This document shows positions 18,369-25,965 of a DNA stretch of 64,000 bases, in pieces; the stretch's first letter is position 1, and each line of letters begins with the position of its first letter. A program made the translations under genes and the position numbers. The stretch is from NCBI RefSeq assembly GCF_002014975.1, contig NZ_MUXV01000048.1, positions 13,145 to 77,144 of the forward strand, given 5' to 3'. The stretch is from Moraxella bovis (GTDB lineage Bacteria > Pseudomonadota > Gammaproteobacteria > Pseudomonadales > Moraxellaceae). Below the pieces are notes generated by a model that was given only the letters and a program-made list of their open reading frames with translations, was not told where the DNA came from and did not search any database.

Positions 18369-18743
18369 TTAAACACCTACGCCACTGCTGGCGGTGTCAG
18401 CGATAGGCTTGCCAATGTACTTAATGCCGTATTCATCACCTTCTTTGATGAACTTTTCTACCGATGCCGCAGCGGCTTTGATGTCGGCTTCTTTAATGAC
18501 GGCTAGGTTAATCACGCAGTTATGCGGTTGTACCAGTACAAGCCCACTGGCATTTGTGTTTGACAGTGCCACCAGATACTTTTTTCGGATTGGGTGCTGA
18601 ACTAATTGACCAATTTTGATGTTGTCCGCTGTGATGTTCTCACGGCTATGGCGGTCGGCTTCGGATTTTAGAATGTCGCCTATGGTGATGAGCGTGGTAG
18701 GCTCAGGGGTAGCGACGGCTGGGACTGCTTGGGTATCAGACAT
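18369..18743 (-). CDS. Phage head decoration protein
   Basis: A 124-residue protein between protease and capsid genes. The N-terminal 20 residues are Pro/Ala-rich, and a central beta-rich core reads IKIGQLVQHPIRKKYLVALSNTNASGLVLVQPHNCVINLAVI. Size, position and core fit a lambda gpD-like capsid stabiliser. The assignment rests mainly on gene order. Confidence 0.65.
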   Translation of the reverse strand: MSDTQAVPAVATPEPTTLITIGDILKSEADRHSRENITADNIKIGQLVQHPIRKKYLVALSNTNASGLVLVQPHNCVINLAVIKEADIKAAAASVEKFIKEGDEYGIKYIGKPIADTASSGVGV

Positions 18744-18752
18744 GATAAACTC

Positions 18753-19703
18753 CTATTTGCGTGCTTTGGCGTTAGCAACCAAGGGATTGGTTGGGGCAGG
18801 ATTGGTAGATTGCCCTGTGCCGTGTTGTTCGGATAGTAGGTACTCAGGCAAGCCCTGCTTGGGAGCAGACAGCGAGCCAATCATGGTTTTGGCTTTGTCT
18901 GTATCAAGCGACAACAGCACCTGCACGGTTGCGTTATCAATGCCTTGCCAGTCGCCTGTGTTGTCTTTGGTAAAGCCTTTTTGTGATAGCTGAGCTTCAA
19001 TCTCGGCAGTTTTGGCTTGTTCGTCTGCTTTGGCTTTTTGTGCTTTTAGCTCATCTCTTTCTTTGGTCAGCTCTTGAACTTGCTCGGTCAGCTCTTGCAC
19101 TTGGTTGGTAAGCTCAGTCATGCGTGCCAAAACCGCTTCATCAACAGTTCCGCTTTTTTGGGGTGGGTTTGGATTGCTCATTGCATTTTCCTTTTGGTTG
19201 TGGGTTTGGGATAAAATCATCGCCATGGTCTGATTGTCCACGCCTGTGGGCGTAAAAGACACTTCCGAAACTCGACATTTTCTTAAAATGGTAATCTCGC
19301 CCGTCAGCGTCTGCCCATTGACCACCGCCGTCTGTCCATGCGACAGCTTCTCTTCGTAGTCGGCGATGATGTGGGCGGACATCTGGAATGGAAAGCCGTC
19401 ATCAGACTCACGGGCTAAGGCTTGTCCATGCTCGTTATCTAGTAACTCACCTTTGATGATGAGCTGATTGTCAGCCACAGACAGCACGCCAAAGCCCACT
19501 CGCTTGTCTCGGTCGTGGAGCAATAAAGCAGGCACTTTGTCAGCAAAAGTGATGTCAGATAAATCAGCAATGGCACGCACGCCATGATAGACAAAGGGCT
19601 TGCCACTGTTGGCAATGCCATTAAAGGTGCGTTTGACTGCCTTGTCCGTTTGGTTGGCAGGGGCAATCGTGGCAGGGGTGGTCTCGGTGAGTAGGTAGTG
19701 CAT
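18753..19703 (-). CDS. Phage prohead protease with scaffold domain (Mu gpI-like)
   Basis: A 316-residue protein starting at 19703 (AAGG site); the ATG at 19721 is a weaker option. The first half is a prohead protease: the catalytic His is expected in ALLLHDRDKRVGFG and the catalytic Ser in RVSEVSFTPTGVDN. The second half, from about MSNPNPPQKSG, is a long coiled coil (VQELTEQVQELTKERDELKAQ), as expected for the scaffold. An internal ATG there could give a free scaffold, as in Mu gpI/gpZ (inference). Confidence 0.8.
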   Translation of the reverse strand: MHYLLTETTPATIAPANQTDKAVKRTFNGIANSGKPFVYHGVRAIADLSDITFADKVPALLLHDRDKRVGFGVLSVADNQLIIKGELLDNEHGQALARESDDGFPFQMSAHIIADYEEKLSHGQTAVVNGQTLTGEITILRKCRVSEVSFTPTGVDNQTMAMILSQTHNQKENAMSNPNPPQKSGTVDEAVLARMTELTNQVQELTEQVQELTKERDELKAQKAKADEQAKTAEIEAQLSQKGFTKDNTGDWQGIDNATVQVLLSLDTDKAKTMIGSLSAPKQGLPEYLLSEQHGTGQSTNPAPTNPLVANAKARK

Positions 19704-20191
19704 GCTTGCCTTATATGTCAATTTTTGGGCGATTATGACAGATGACAGTAGGGGCGATAAGATGACGGGGTTCAGGGATGTTGTTTAAAGCACCCTAAAA
19801 GAGCGTTTAAACTTGTTTAAATCAAGGGTTACAGCCGATTTTGACAGAGTAAAAAGGGCTTGATTTCGCCAAAAATGGCGGTTTGGCGGTAGGTATAGAC
19901 AGCCCAAAAAGACAGGCACGCCCCATAAGCGATTTTAAGGGGATTTTTGGCGTGATAAAATTGACGTGGTGCAATGGGTGCAAAAATTTTATTCTAACAA
20001 ATTTAAAGGGGTTACAGCAAAATTTAAACGCTATCTTTGGGGCAGGTTTTGGCGGTGGGGTCAAAAAATCATAAAAAAACCCCAATTTGGGGGCAGGTTC
20101 AAAGTAGGGCTTTGGATTCACCCCTGTGCTATAATAAAAAACGCCCCATGTGTCAGATAGGGCGGTCATTGCAAAGAACAACGGAGAACTT
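19704..20191. other. Non-coding phage interval with short repeats
   Basis: There is no convincing gene. A minus-strand frame (19822-20181) is open but its product is a low-complexity string of Pro, Lys and Phe without a ribosome-binding site. It contains an 18-bp repeat shared with 13448-13465 (TAAGATGACGGGGTTCAG at 19758) and two GGTTACAGC segments. TATAAT near 20130 may drive the plus-strand gene at 20192. Confidence 0.45.
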
Positions 20192-20380
20192 ATGTCAAAT
20201 CATCCAGACACCAACGAAACCAACGAGAACATCGCCTTGGAGCTTACCAAGCTCATTATCAATAACCCACAATCACAAAACAATCTAAGACTCACCAAAG
20301 AGCTAAAAGATAATCCAAAAGATTGTATTGTTACGATATATCTTGATGTTTTGGGGGTGCTTAACGCTCATAAAGTCTAA
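20192..20380 (+). CDS. Small plus-strand phage-region protein, unknown
   Basis: A 62-residue protein with a GGAGA site upstream (MSNHPDTNETNENIALELTKLI...KDCIVTIYLDVLGVLNAHKV). The N-terminus is acidic and disordered, and a helical then hydrophobic C-terminus follows. It runs against the surrounding operon and overlaps the end of the minus-strand gene at 20361 by 20 bases. It has a possible TATAAT box at about 20130. An in-frame ATG at 20150 is less likely. Function unknown. Confidence 0.5.
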   Translation: MSNHPDTNETNENIALELTKLIINNPQSQNNLRLTKELKDNPKDCIVTIYLDVLGVLNAHKV

Positions 20381-20555
20381 AATCATCTTGGTTATCTAGC
20401 ATTTTAAACAAACTTTCATTACTGGGTACATAGCCTGTCGTTAGGCAGTCGGCAATGATTTTGGCTTGTTTGAATGCTAGATGCAGACTACCAATATCGC
20501 CATTATAAATGCTCAAAAAAATCTGCTTTATTAACTCTTTTTCTATATTCATCAT
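20361..20555 (-). CDS. Second small gene after the MuF toxin candidate, possible immunity accessory
   Basis: A 64-residue helical protein (MMNIEKELIKQIFLSIYNGDIGSLHLAFKQAKIIADCL...). Its ATG shares a base with the stop of the 109-residue gene (TAATG), and an AAGGTG site precedes it, so the two are translationally coupled. No family recognised. Position suggests a second or orphan immunity protein of the MuF polymorphic toxin (inference). Confidence 0.55.
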   Translation of the reverse strand: MMNIEKELIKQIFLSIYNGDIGSLHLAFKQAKIIADCLTTGYVPSNESLFKMLDNQDDFRLYER

Positions 20556-20884
20556 TACACCTTTTTAAAACGTGGGTCGGCTTGCATTTTTTGCAAAATC
20601 TCTGGCATGAAAGGTTTTAGGTCTTGATTGTCAGATTTTTGGATAAGTCCATAAGCCTGCATAAAAATATCGCTAGGCAGGTCATTTAACGATTGACTTT
20701 CTGCAATATTCCACCACAACTGATAATCTACCCCCCACTCATTGTCGCCTTGTTTTGCCATACTGTTTGAGATAGGGTCAAGCAACAAGTCAAATAAAAA
20801 CTTACCAGAGCGGTCATCTAAATCTATCGCAAGGTTTTCTGTCTTATCCGAGTGGTTATATTCGTTAATGTATAACATTGTCAT
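20555..20884 (-). CDS. Candidate immunity protein for the MuF-linked toxin
   Basis: A 109-residue acidic protein (LAIDLDDRSGKFLFDLLLDPISNSMAKQGDNEWGVDYQLWWNIAE...). It starts five bases after the MuF stop, with a GGAG site inside the end of the MuF gene. Small acidic proteins immediately downstream of a polymorphic toxin are typically immunity proteins. There is no homology that I can name; the assignment is from context. Confidence 0.55.
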   Translation of the reverse strand: MTMLYINEYNHSDKTENLAIDLDDRSGKFLFDLLLDPISNSMAKQGDNEWGVDYQLWWNIAESQSLNDLPSDIFMQAYGLIQKSDNQDLKPFMPEILQKMQADPRFKKV

Positions 20885-20889
20885 GATGA

Positions 20890-22230
20890 TTACTCCACAA
20901 CAAACACAATCTGTTTTTGTTTTTCTTTGGGTAATGATAGCACATAAGCGATGATTTTTGTAGCAATTCTTGCATCTGCTTTGCGTAAATCCATTGGTAC
21001 AATATCCGCCTTCAATAAATGTTCATCTATCGTGTCTTTAACCCTATCCCAAGCATCAGCATGGCGTTTTTTCTTGCTTTCAAAAATTTGGTAAGCCATT
21101 TCTTTTGCTTGCGTGTTGTCAAAGGCAAATAAAAAATCAATCGTTACCCAGTCTTTGGGTTCGCTGTCTTTGGCAATTACGGCATAGTCTGCGGATTTTG
21201 GCGTGCCTGTTTTTTCATTTGATAACATGACTTTGTGAATATTAGGGTTAAATCGCACCAGCTCTACATCAAACTTTTGTTGCCATTCATCTGCCACCAT
21301 GCCTTCAAAAGGTCGTGTACTGCCATTTAGCTCTTGTTCAAGTCTTAATTTTTCAGACTCACGATAGACAATGCCACCAAAATCTGCTGTTTGTACAAAC
21401 CCTGTCTGTGTTGCATAGCTTACCATAAATGATTTTAGGGTAGTTTGTGCATCAAGCCCAAACGCCAAACCATGCTTCTCCTCCGCCAACTTCAACAGAG
21501 CTGTCAGCCTATCATGATTATGATTAAAGCTAAAATGCACGCCCTTTGGCACGGTCATCATCTCGCCTGTTAGGGGGTGTTTGACCTCTTCCATTTCAAT
21601 GTCATAGACGATGCCTTTTTCGGCTTGTTCATTTAGGATTTTTTCGGCACGGGTTTTGGTAAGCTGTTTGACCCAGCATTTGCACCCAAAGTCATTGGGG
21701 GGCATGATACTTGCCCAAATGGGGTCGTCCACAGGGCGTACCATGTCATAAAATTGCCTATGGTTGTCTCGCTTATTTACCGATACACTTGGCATATATT
21801 GCAAATAAGGCAACAACTCCTTGGTACGCTGTATGCGTTCCCATTGTCCGCCTGCATAGGCGGTGGCTTTGTTAGTATGGTAGATTGTCCGCAAGCGATG
21901 ACCTAGGTGTTTTTGATAATCTCTAAACGTCTCTTTGTCATCGTCCACGTTGTCATTTTTAAAAGTCGGGGCAAGCCAGCCCTTTGCCATAAGGTACGGT
22001 CTAAGCTGTTTTTTAAAATCGGCAAAACTGGTGCCGTTCTCTATCGCCTGCTTCATCGCCTTGTGGACTTCGGTTAGCATGTCCTTATCAGCGATACGAG
22101 CCACGGTAAAGGCTAAGGCGTGTTCATACGCTTTTAATTCTGCATGGTGCTGAGCAGTCAGTAGGGCTTTACCACCAAAGCTGGCAATGGCTTCTTTGTT
22201 TGGCAGTCGCTCATGGTTAATCTCTGGCAT
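20890..22230 (-). CDS. MuF head-morphogenesis protein with C-terminal nuclease-like toxin domain
   Basis: A 446-residue protein. Residues 1-240 are a Mu gpF/SPP1 gp7-like minor head protein: HRLRTIYHTNKATAYAGGQWERIQ at 111-134 and the FGCKCWVKQL motif at 181-190. After a linker, residues about 310-446 form an extra domain: ADYAVIAKDSEPKDWVTIDFLF, then LLKADIVPMDLRKADARIATKIIAYVLSLP and KQIVFVVE. This strand-helix pattern resembles CdiA C-terminal PD-(D/E)XK-type tRNA nucleases, although the second motif reads IDFLF and lacks the usual Lys. MuF polymorphic toxins carry such tails. The start at 22230 follows the portal stop; a start at 22257 is less likely. Confidence 0.8.
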   Translation of the reverse strand: MPEINHERLPNKEAIASFGGKALLTAQHHAELKAYEHALAFTVARIADKDMLTEVHKAMKQAIENGTSFADFKKQLRPYLMAKGWLAPTFKNDNVDDDKETFRDYQKHLGHRLRTIYHTNKATAYAGGQWERIQRTKELLPYLQYMPSVSVNKRDNHRQFYDMVRPVDDPIWASIMPPNDFGCKCWVKQLTKTRAEKILNEQAEKGIVYDIEMEEVKHPLTGEMMTVPKGVHFSFNHNHDRLTALLKLAEEKHGLAFGLDAQTTLKSFMVSYATQTGFVQTADFGGIVYRESEKLRLEQELNGSTRPFEGMVADEWQQKFDVELVRFNPNIHKVMLSNEKTGTPKSADYAVIAKDSEPKDWVTIDFLFAFDNTQAKEMAYQIFESKKKRHADAWDRVKDTIDEHLLKADIVPMDLRKADARIATKIIAYVLSLPKEKQKQIVFVVE

Positions 22231-22231
22231 G

Positions 22232-23128
22232 CTATACCCCCATTTGCCCATCGGCATGGGCCTTGCCTGTCAAGCCGTCCACATAAGCTGTTAAGTTTTG
22301 TCTGGCAAGCTCATCTACAAAGTCATCATCAGTCAAATCAAGGTTTGCCAGTCTTTTTTGAAACGTTGCAAAGTCGTCCACGTCTCTAACCAATGCCAGC
22401 ACCTTTTCGGCTTTATCATTGGCAATCTTAATCTGCTTATCACTCAACGACTCATCATCGTCATGGTTATGGCTTGTATCATCATGTGTATCTGATAACA
22501 GCATGGATAACGGCATATTCTGTGGCTCGGTGGCAGGGCTAGGCTCTACAATCTTAAAGTGATGTTCTTCAAAGCCCACCACGTCTTTGTAATAATCAGA
22601 CGTTAAAACTATCGTCCCTGTGTCCAGATACAGCTTATCTCGCTCGGCTCGCATCTTATCCACCGCTTTCTCGTTTTTCCAGTCAAACCACACCTGCCCA
22701 CCCGACACAAGGGGCGTGCCGTAGTGGGCATTGACCGCCATCATGGCGTTTAGGGCGTGATTTATCGCCTCTTTGGCAAGTTCTAAGTACGAGCCGATAC
22801 GGTCAATGCGGGTTTTGTCGTCTGTCTCTTGGGATGCACGGCTACCGCTAGATAACTCTGACGTTTTAACACGTCCTAATAGAAGCTTTTGGATACGGCT
22901 GTTTGCCATACGCTCTGCCATTTCAAAAGCCGAACCGTCCGCACTTAGCTGATGGATGTTAATGTCATCATCTACCCCAATGCCAGTTGCCCCGCCATTG
23001 ATAAACTCAAACAGTCTAGCGGTAAAGCTCTCAATCATGCTAAATCCGCCTTGCTTACCCACGACATACGGCTGAGCATAGCGTTTGATAAACTGCCCCA
23101 AAAACGCCCAATTTTTACCCCGTAGCAA
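22232..23128 (-). pseudogene. DUF935 (Mu gp29-like) portal protein, N-terminus lost
   Basis: This is the C-terminal portion (298 residues from a TTG) of a Mu gp29-like portal: WAFLGQFIKRYAQPYVVGKQ, then a helical region and an acidic His-rich stretch (DDTSHNHDDDESLSD). Mu-type portals are usually about 500 residues, so roughly 200 N-terminal residues are missing. The frame continues upstream to a stop at about 23150, where the sequence switches to the DUF2786 gene. The join is a deletion scar. It is followed directly by the MuF gene. Confidence 0.8.
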
Positions 23129-23754
23129 TACGGATGGATACGCCTAACGCCATGCATATAATCAGTTGCTCTTGCACTTTTTGACTGACTGCCTTTATTG
23201 ATAGGGATTTGCTTACCATTGGTTTTTTTATCGACAAAGGCTTTAATCATCTCTTTATGTGGATTATCCACAACCAAATGGGCGGTTAAGTCTTTGACTT
23301 GTGAGACAAAGCCAATACAAAATGCGTCTGCACGGGCAGTTTTGTTTTTGGTCAGTCGAACTCGGGATAGTTCTTGCTTGATATATGTTTGGCGGGCGGA
23401 TTTTAGTTGTCTAAATAGCACGTCATAGGCATAATTGGCAATCTCGGCATTTGCACCCACACCCACAAAATATATCGCTCGCTTTTGGTTGTCATGGTAG
23501 CCTATCATCGTCTGACAACCGAAAATATCAGCTATCACATGGGCTAGGGCAACTTGATATAGGGCAGGTTTTTGAGCAAGTTTTTGTGAGTTTTTGGTTG
23601 CTATGATGTCGGATAGGGCGATATCCGCTTCGCTCACACCATGCTTTTTCATTAAGGCATGTGCTTGGCGTAGGGCGGTGACAGCTTCGTGTTCATTGCT
23701 TGACTTGGACAAAGCAAGGCAATGTTTGATTTTTTCTAGGATTTTCGGGTTCAT
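23035..23754 (-). CDS. DUF2786 phage protein with deletion-altered C-terminus
   Basis: A 239-residue protein. The N-terminal 40 residues are the DUF2786 signature (ILEKIKHCLALSKSSNEHEAVTALRQAHALMKKHGVSEADI), followed by a longer domain ending near SQSKSARATDYMHGV. From there the frame enters the out-of-frame portal gene, so the last 35-40 residues (HPYCYGVKIGRFW...) are not native. DUF2786 proteins are early-region genes of Mu-like phages; their function is unknown. Confidence 0.75.
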   Translation of the reverse strand: MNPKILEKIKHCLALSKSSNEHEAVTALRQAHALMKKHGVSEADIALSDIIATKNSQKLAQKPALYQVALAHVIADIFGCQTMIGYHDNQKRAIYFVGVGANAEIANYAYDVLFRQLKSARQTYIKQELSRVRLTKNKTARADAFCIGFVSQVKDLTAHLVVDNPHKEMIKAFVDKKTNGKQIPINKGSQSKSARATDYMHGVRRIHPYCYGVKIGRFWGSLSNAMLSRMSWVSKADLA

Positions 23755-23783
23755 TTTTTACTCCAAATTTCTCTTATAAAAAA

Positions 23784-23818
23784 GCGTTTAAATCGACTTT
23801 TACCCCGATTTAAACGCC
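23784..23818 (-). terminator. Rho-independent terminator between ANR and DUF2786 genes
   Basis: GCGTTTAAATCG and CGATTTAAACGC form a 12-bp perfect stem, followed on the minus strand by T6. The same GCGTTTAAA stem arm recurs at 26932. Confidence 0.8.
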
Positions 23819-23846
23819 TGATGTTAATGGTTTTAGCCTTAGAGCC

Positions 23847-24080
23847 TTAGAGTCTTAACTCTGGGCGTTTGTAGCCATTTTTGATGGCCGATTCACAAAA
23901 GGCTCGGCGAATGCTGGCATAGTGGCGTAGCAGGCTGTCTTTTTTGGACTCTACTATGACCTGCCCCCACAGTCGCTTGGCTTGGGCGTAGTAGCCCAGA
24001 CGCTCGGCGTGTGCCGCCTGCTCGTTTTTGGGACGGCTTGGGTTATTGATGATGCTTAGGCTATGTGCATTGGGTATCAT
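23847..24080 (-). CDS. ANR-family small regulator
   Basis: A 77-residue protein starting at 24080 behind an AAGGAG site. It matches the ANR (AggR-negative regulator) pattern: AAHAERLGYYAQAKRLWGQVIVES followed by YASIRRAFCESA. ANR proteins bind and inhibit AraC-type activators in enteric pathogens, and similar small proteins are common in Mu-like phages. It overlaps no gene but is tightly coupled to DUF3164 (10 bases). Confidence 0.75.
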   Translation of the reverse strand: MIPNAHSLSIINNPSRPKNEQAAHAERLGYYAQAKRLWGQVIVESKKDSLLRHYASIRRAFCESAIKNGYKRPELRL

Positions 24081-24090
24081 GGTTAGCTCC

Positions 24091-24720
24091 TTATACACTG
24101 GCAAAATCTAGGGTGATTTGTTGGTATTTGCCGTCATTGTCTCGCTCATAGACACGGATATACTCCTTGGATGATACAACTTGGATGGCGTCCGAGATGG
24201 CATCCATCGCTTGTAGCCATTTCTCATCATTGATGTCAAGACTGCGTAGCGACAGCACTCGGCGGGTGTTAATCTTGCCCTCTTTGTCCACGTCAAAGGC
24301 ATTATTGATGATGGCTTTGATTTTGTCATCTGAGCCTTGTGTCCACTCATTTAAGCACTCATCGATGAGAGATTTGGCGACTTGCAGACGCTCATCAAAG
24401 ACGATGTTGTCTTGGACAGCTATTTGTACTTTGTATCTGCCGTCAAAGCTAAGCAGGCTTACATTGCCCTTTTGTCCACCAATCTTGGTATCATACTCAC
24501 GGGCAGACAGCTCCACAAAGTCATGAAAATTGCTAAACATGATGTCTTTAACACCTATCATCTGACTTCTTAGCTCTTTGGCACGGCTGATGATGTCTTG
24601 GACAACGTCATCACGCAGTTTGTCAATCTCTTTGACAGCCGATAACGGTACATAATGCCCTTTGGCGTTCATCACATAGCCCTCAGGGGCGGTTTGGGTG
24701 TTTGGGGTTGGGTTAGTCAT
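24091..24720 (-). CDS. DUF3164 Mu-like early protein
   Basis: A 209-residue protein of the DUF3164 family (GYVMNAKGHYVPLSAVKEIDKLRDDVVQDII near the N-terminus; NVSLLSFDGRYKVQIAVQDNIVFDERLQVAKSLIDECLNEW centrally). The start at 24720 has a GGAGA site and gives the normal N-terminus. It is an early gene of Mu-like phages, usually a few genes after the transposition ATPase, and its function is not established. The transposase and ATPase genes that should precede it are mostly gone. Confidence 0.85.
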   Translation of the reverse strand: MTNPTPNTQTAPEGYVMNAKGHYVPLSAVKEIDKLRDDVVQDIISRAKELRSQMIGVKDIMFSNFHDFVELSAREYDTKIGGQKGNVSLLSFDGRYKVQIAVQDNIVFDERLQVAKSLIDECLNEWTQGSDDKIKAIINNAFDVDKEGKINTRRVLSLRSLDINDEKWLQAMDAISDAIQVVSSKEYIRVYERDNDGKYQQITLDFASV

Positions 24721-24787
24721 AACATTCTCCATGGGTTGATGGGTTGGGGTGGTTAAATAAAACGTATCAAAGCAATGATAAGATGTA

Positions 24788-25276
24788 TCACGTGTAGCAC
24801 GATAAAGAATAACAGCCAGTTTGCTTGTCTGTCTTGGCGTGCCAGTACGTCGGCAACTCTCCCGCCCGAGACAGCTTGGACACAAGTTTAATCGCACGGG
24901 TTCTAGGCAATTGTTGTTCTATTGCATAACGAGTTACCAATAGAGCCATCAATAGCCGACTGTCCGCCGTGGTGCGGTCTTTGTCGGTCAAGTCCGCCAC
25001 ATCTCGCTCTGTTGCAATCAAGGCTTTTTCGCTACCACTGACACGCTGGGTAGGGGCATCGCCTTTAACTTGTGCCATAAGGTGCTTGGTGGTGATTTCA
25101 TCTTGCACCGCTTTTGGCAGACCATCAAAGGCGTATTCTAAGCCACCGCCACGACCTGTGCGGGGGCGAGAGAGCCAGTTTTCTTTTTTGGCTTTTTTAA
25201 ATACGCCCATTTTGGTTTTTGGCAACAACTGCAACCCTAAGTCTGCTAATTCTTGTGCTGTATAATAAGCATTCAT
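24788..25276 (-). pseudogene. Mu-type transposase, only the N-terminal part remains
   Basis: A 162-residue remnant of MuA-like transposase: the N-terminal winged-helix of the Mu end-binding region (YTAQELADLGLQLLPKTKMGVFKKAKKENWLSRPRTGRGGGLEYAFDGLPKAVQDEI), then a helical segment ending in SKLSRAGELP. Full-length proteins have more than 600 residues with a DDE domain, which is entirely absent. The last 20 or so residues (TYWHAKTDKQTGCYSLSCYT) look non-native. Deletion has joined this end to sequence just upstream of DUF3164. Confidence 0.85.
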
Positions 25277-25289
25277 ATTATACCCCAAA

Positions 25290-25308
25290 TTTATTCATTT
25301 GAATTAAA
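25290..25308. promoter_or_regulatory. Third operator-like site before the transposase
   Basis: TTTATTCATTTGAAT-T-AAA is the same palindrome as the two sites at 25593 and 25621 with one extra T. It overlaps the end of the gp16-like gene and lies upstream of the transposase start, so the repressor may also control transposase expression directly. Confidence 0.55.
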
Positions 25309-25500
25309 TTTATCCAAATCCCAAAACCCAAGTTTTTGAGCAATCTCAAACGACCGCCCATAAAGCCCCTTGCGTTCGCCATTTAACACTTTGTAGACTT
25401 CGGTTACTGGATAACCATTTGCCAACGCCCAATTTTTGACAGTCATACCTTGCGAGTACAACCTTTGTTTTATTAGGTTTGACTGCTGTTCTCTGGTCAT
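25291..25500 (-). CDS. BcepMu gp16-like phage regulator (second copy)
   Basis: A 69-residue protein from the ATG at 25500 (GGGAG site). The pattern QRLYSQGMTVKNWALANGYPVTEVYKVLNGERKGLYGRSFEIAQKLG matches gp16-type regulators of BcepMu-like phages and resembles the copy at 15193. It sits between the divergent repressor and the transposase remnant, the place of Ner in Mu. It probably shuts off repressor transcription during lytic growth (inference). Confidence 0.8.
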   Translation of the reverse strand: MTREQQSNLIKQRLYSQGMTVKNWALANGYPVTEVYKVLNGERKGLYGRSFEIAQKLGFWDLDKFNSNE

Positions 25501-25664
25501 AAAAACTCCCAATTTGCTTGAAAATATGGTATAATTACCCTTTCTTTTAACCTGTTTTTACAAGGATATTTCCTTGTATGCGTGCATTATATTTTATTCA
25601 AATGAATAAATCAATATTTTTTTATTCATTTGAATAAATATTTTTAAAAATCTAGGAAAATCAA
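25501..25664. promoter_or_regulatory. Operator region of the main Mu-like switch
   Basis: Two 18-bp perfect palindromes differ only in the central two bases: TTTATTCA-AA-TGAATAAA (25593-25610) and TTTATTCA-TT-TGAATAAA (25621-25638). A further inverted repeat, CAAGGA-TATT-TCCTTG, lies near 25561. They sit between the divergent repressor and gp16-like genes and are probable repressor operators. Confidence 0.75.
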
Positions 25665-25964
25665 ATGTTTGGCGAACGCCTAAAATCCGAAAGAAAACGA
25701 CTTGGGCTAACCCAAGAGACATTTGGCGAGTTGTGTGGTGTCAAATTGTTGGCACAGTCCAATTACGAAAGTGGTAAACGCAGTCCAGATGCTGACTACC
25801 TACAAAAAGCCCACCAAGCAGGCGTAGATGTTGGATATTTGGTAACGGGGCAACAGACAGCACTCACCCAATTAGATGAAAATGAGAGACAGTTAATAGA
25901 AAAATTGCGACAGTTGCCCGATGAGCAAAAAAGTGCGGTAATGAGATTTTTATTAAATAATTGA
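25665..25964 (+). CDS. XRE-family repressor of the Mu-like prophage
   Basis: A 99-residue protein with an AGGA site. The helix-turn-helix is at about 5-60 (LKSERKRLGLTQETFGELCGV, SNYESGKRSPDADYLQKAHQAGVDVGYLVTGQ). A short helical C-terminus (NERQLIEKLRQLPDEQKSAVMRFLLNN) probably serves for dimerisation. There is no S24 peptidase domain, but a stand-alone S24 gene lies 510 bases downstream. It is divergent from the gp16-like and transposase genes and flanked by TTTATTCA palindromes. Confidence 0.87.
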   Translation: MFGERLKSERKRLGLTQETFGELCGVKLLAQSNYESGKRSPDADYLQKAHQAGVDVGYLVTGQQTALTQLDENERQLIEKLRQLPDEQKSAVMRFLLNN

Positions 25965-25965
25965 A

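Noticed and set aside
19822-20181. 119-residue minus-strand ORF in the head operon gap
   Set aside because: Product is a Pro/Lys/Phe-rich low-complexity string without a ribosome-binding site. It is treated as non-coding, though conservation elsewhere would change that.
25931-25939. AAGTGCGGT, identical to the Haemophilus uptake signal core
   Set aside because: A single copy was noticed in 64 kb, which is near chance for a 9-mer on two strands. It lies within the repressor coding sequence and says nothing reliable about origin.
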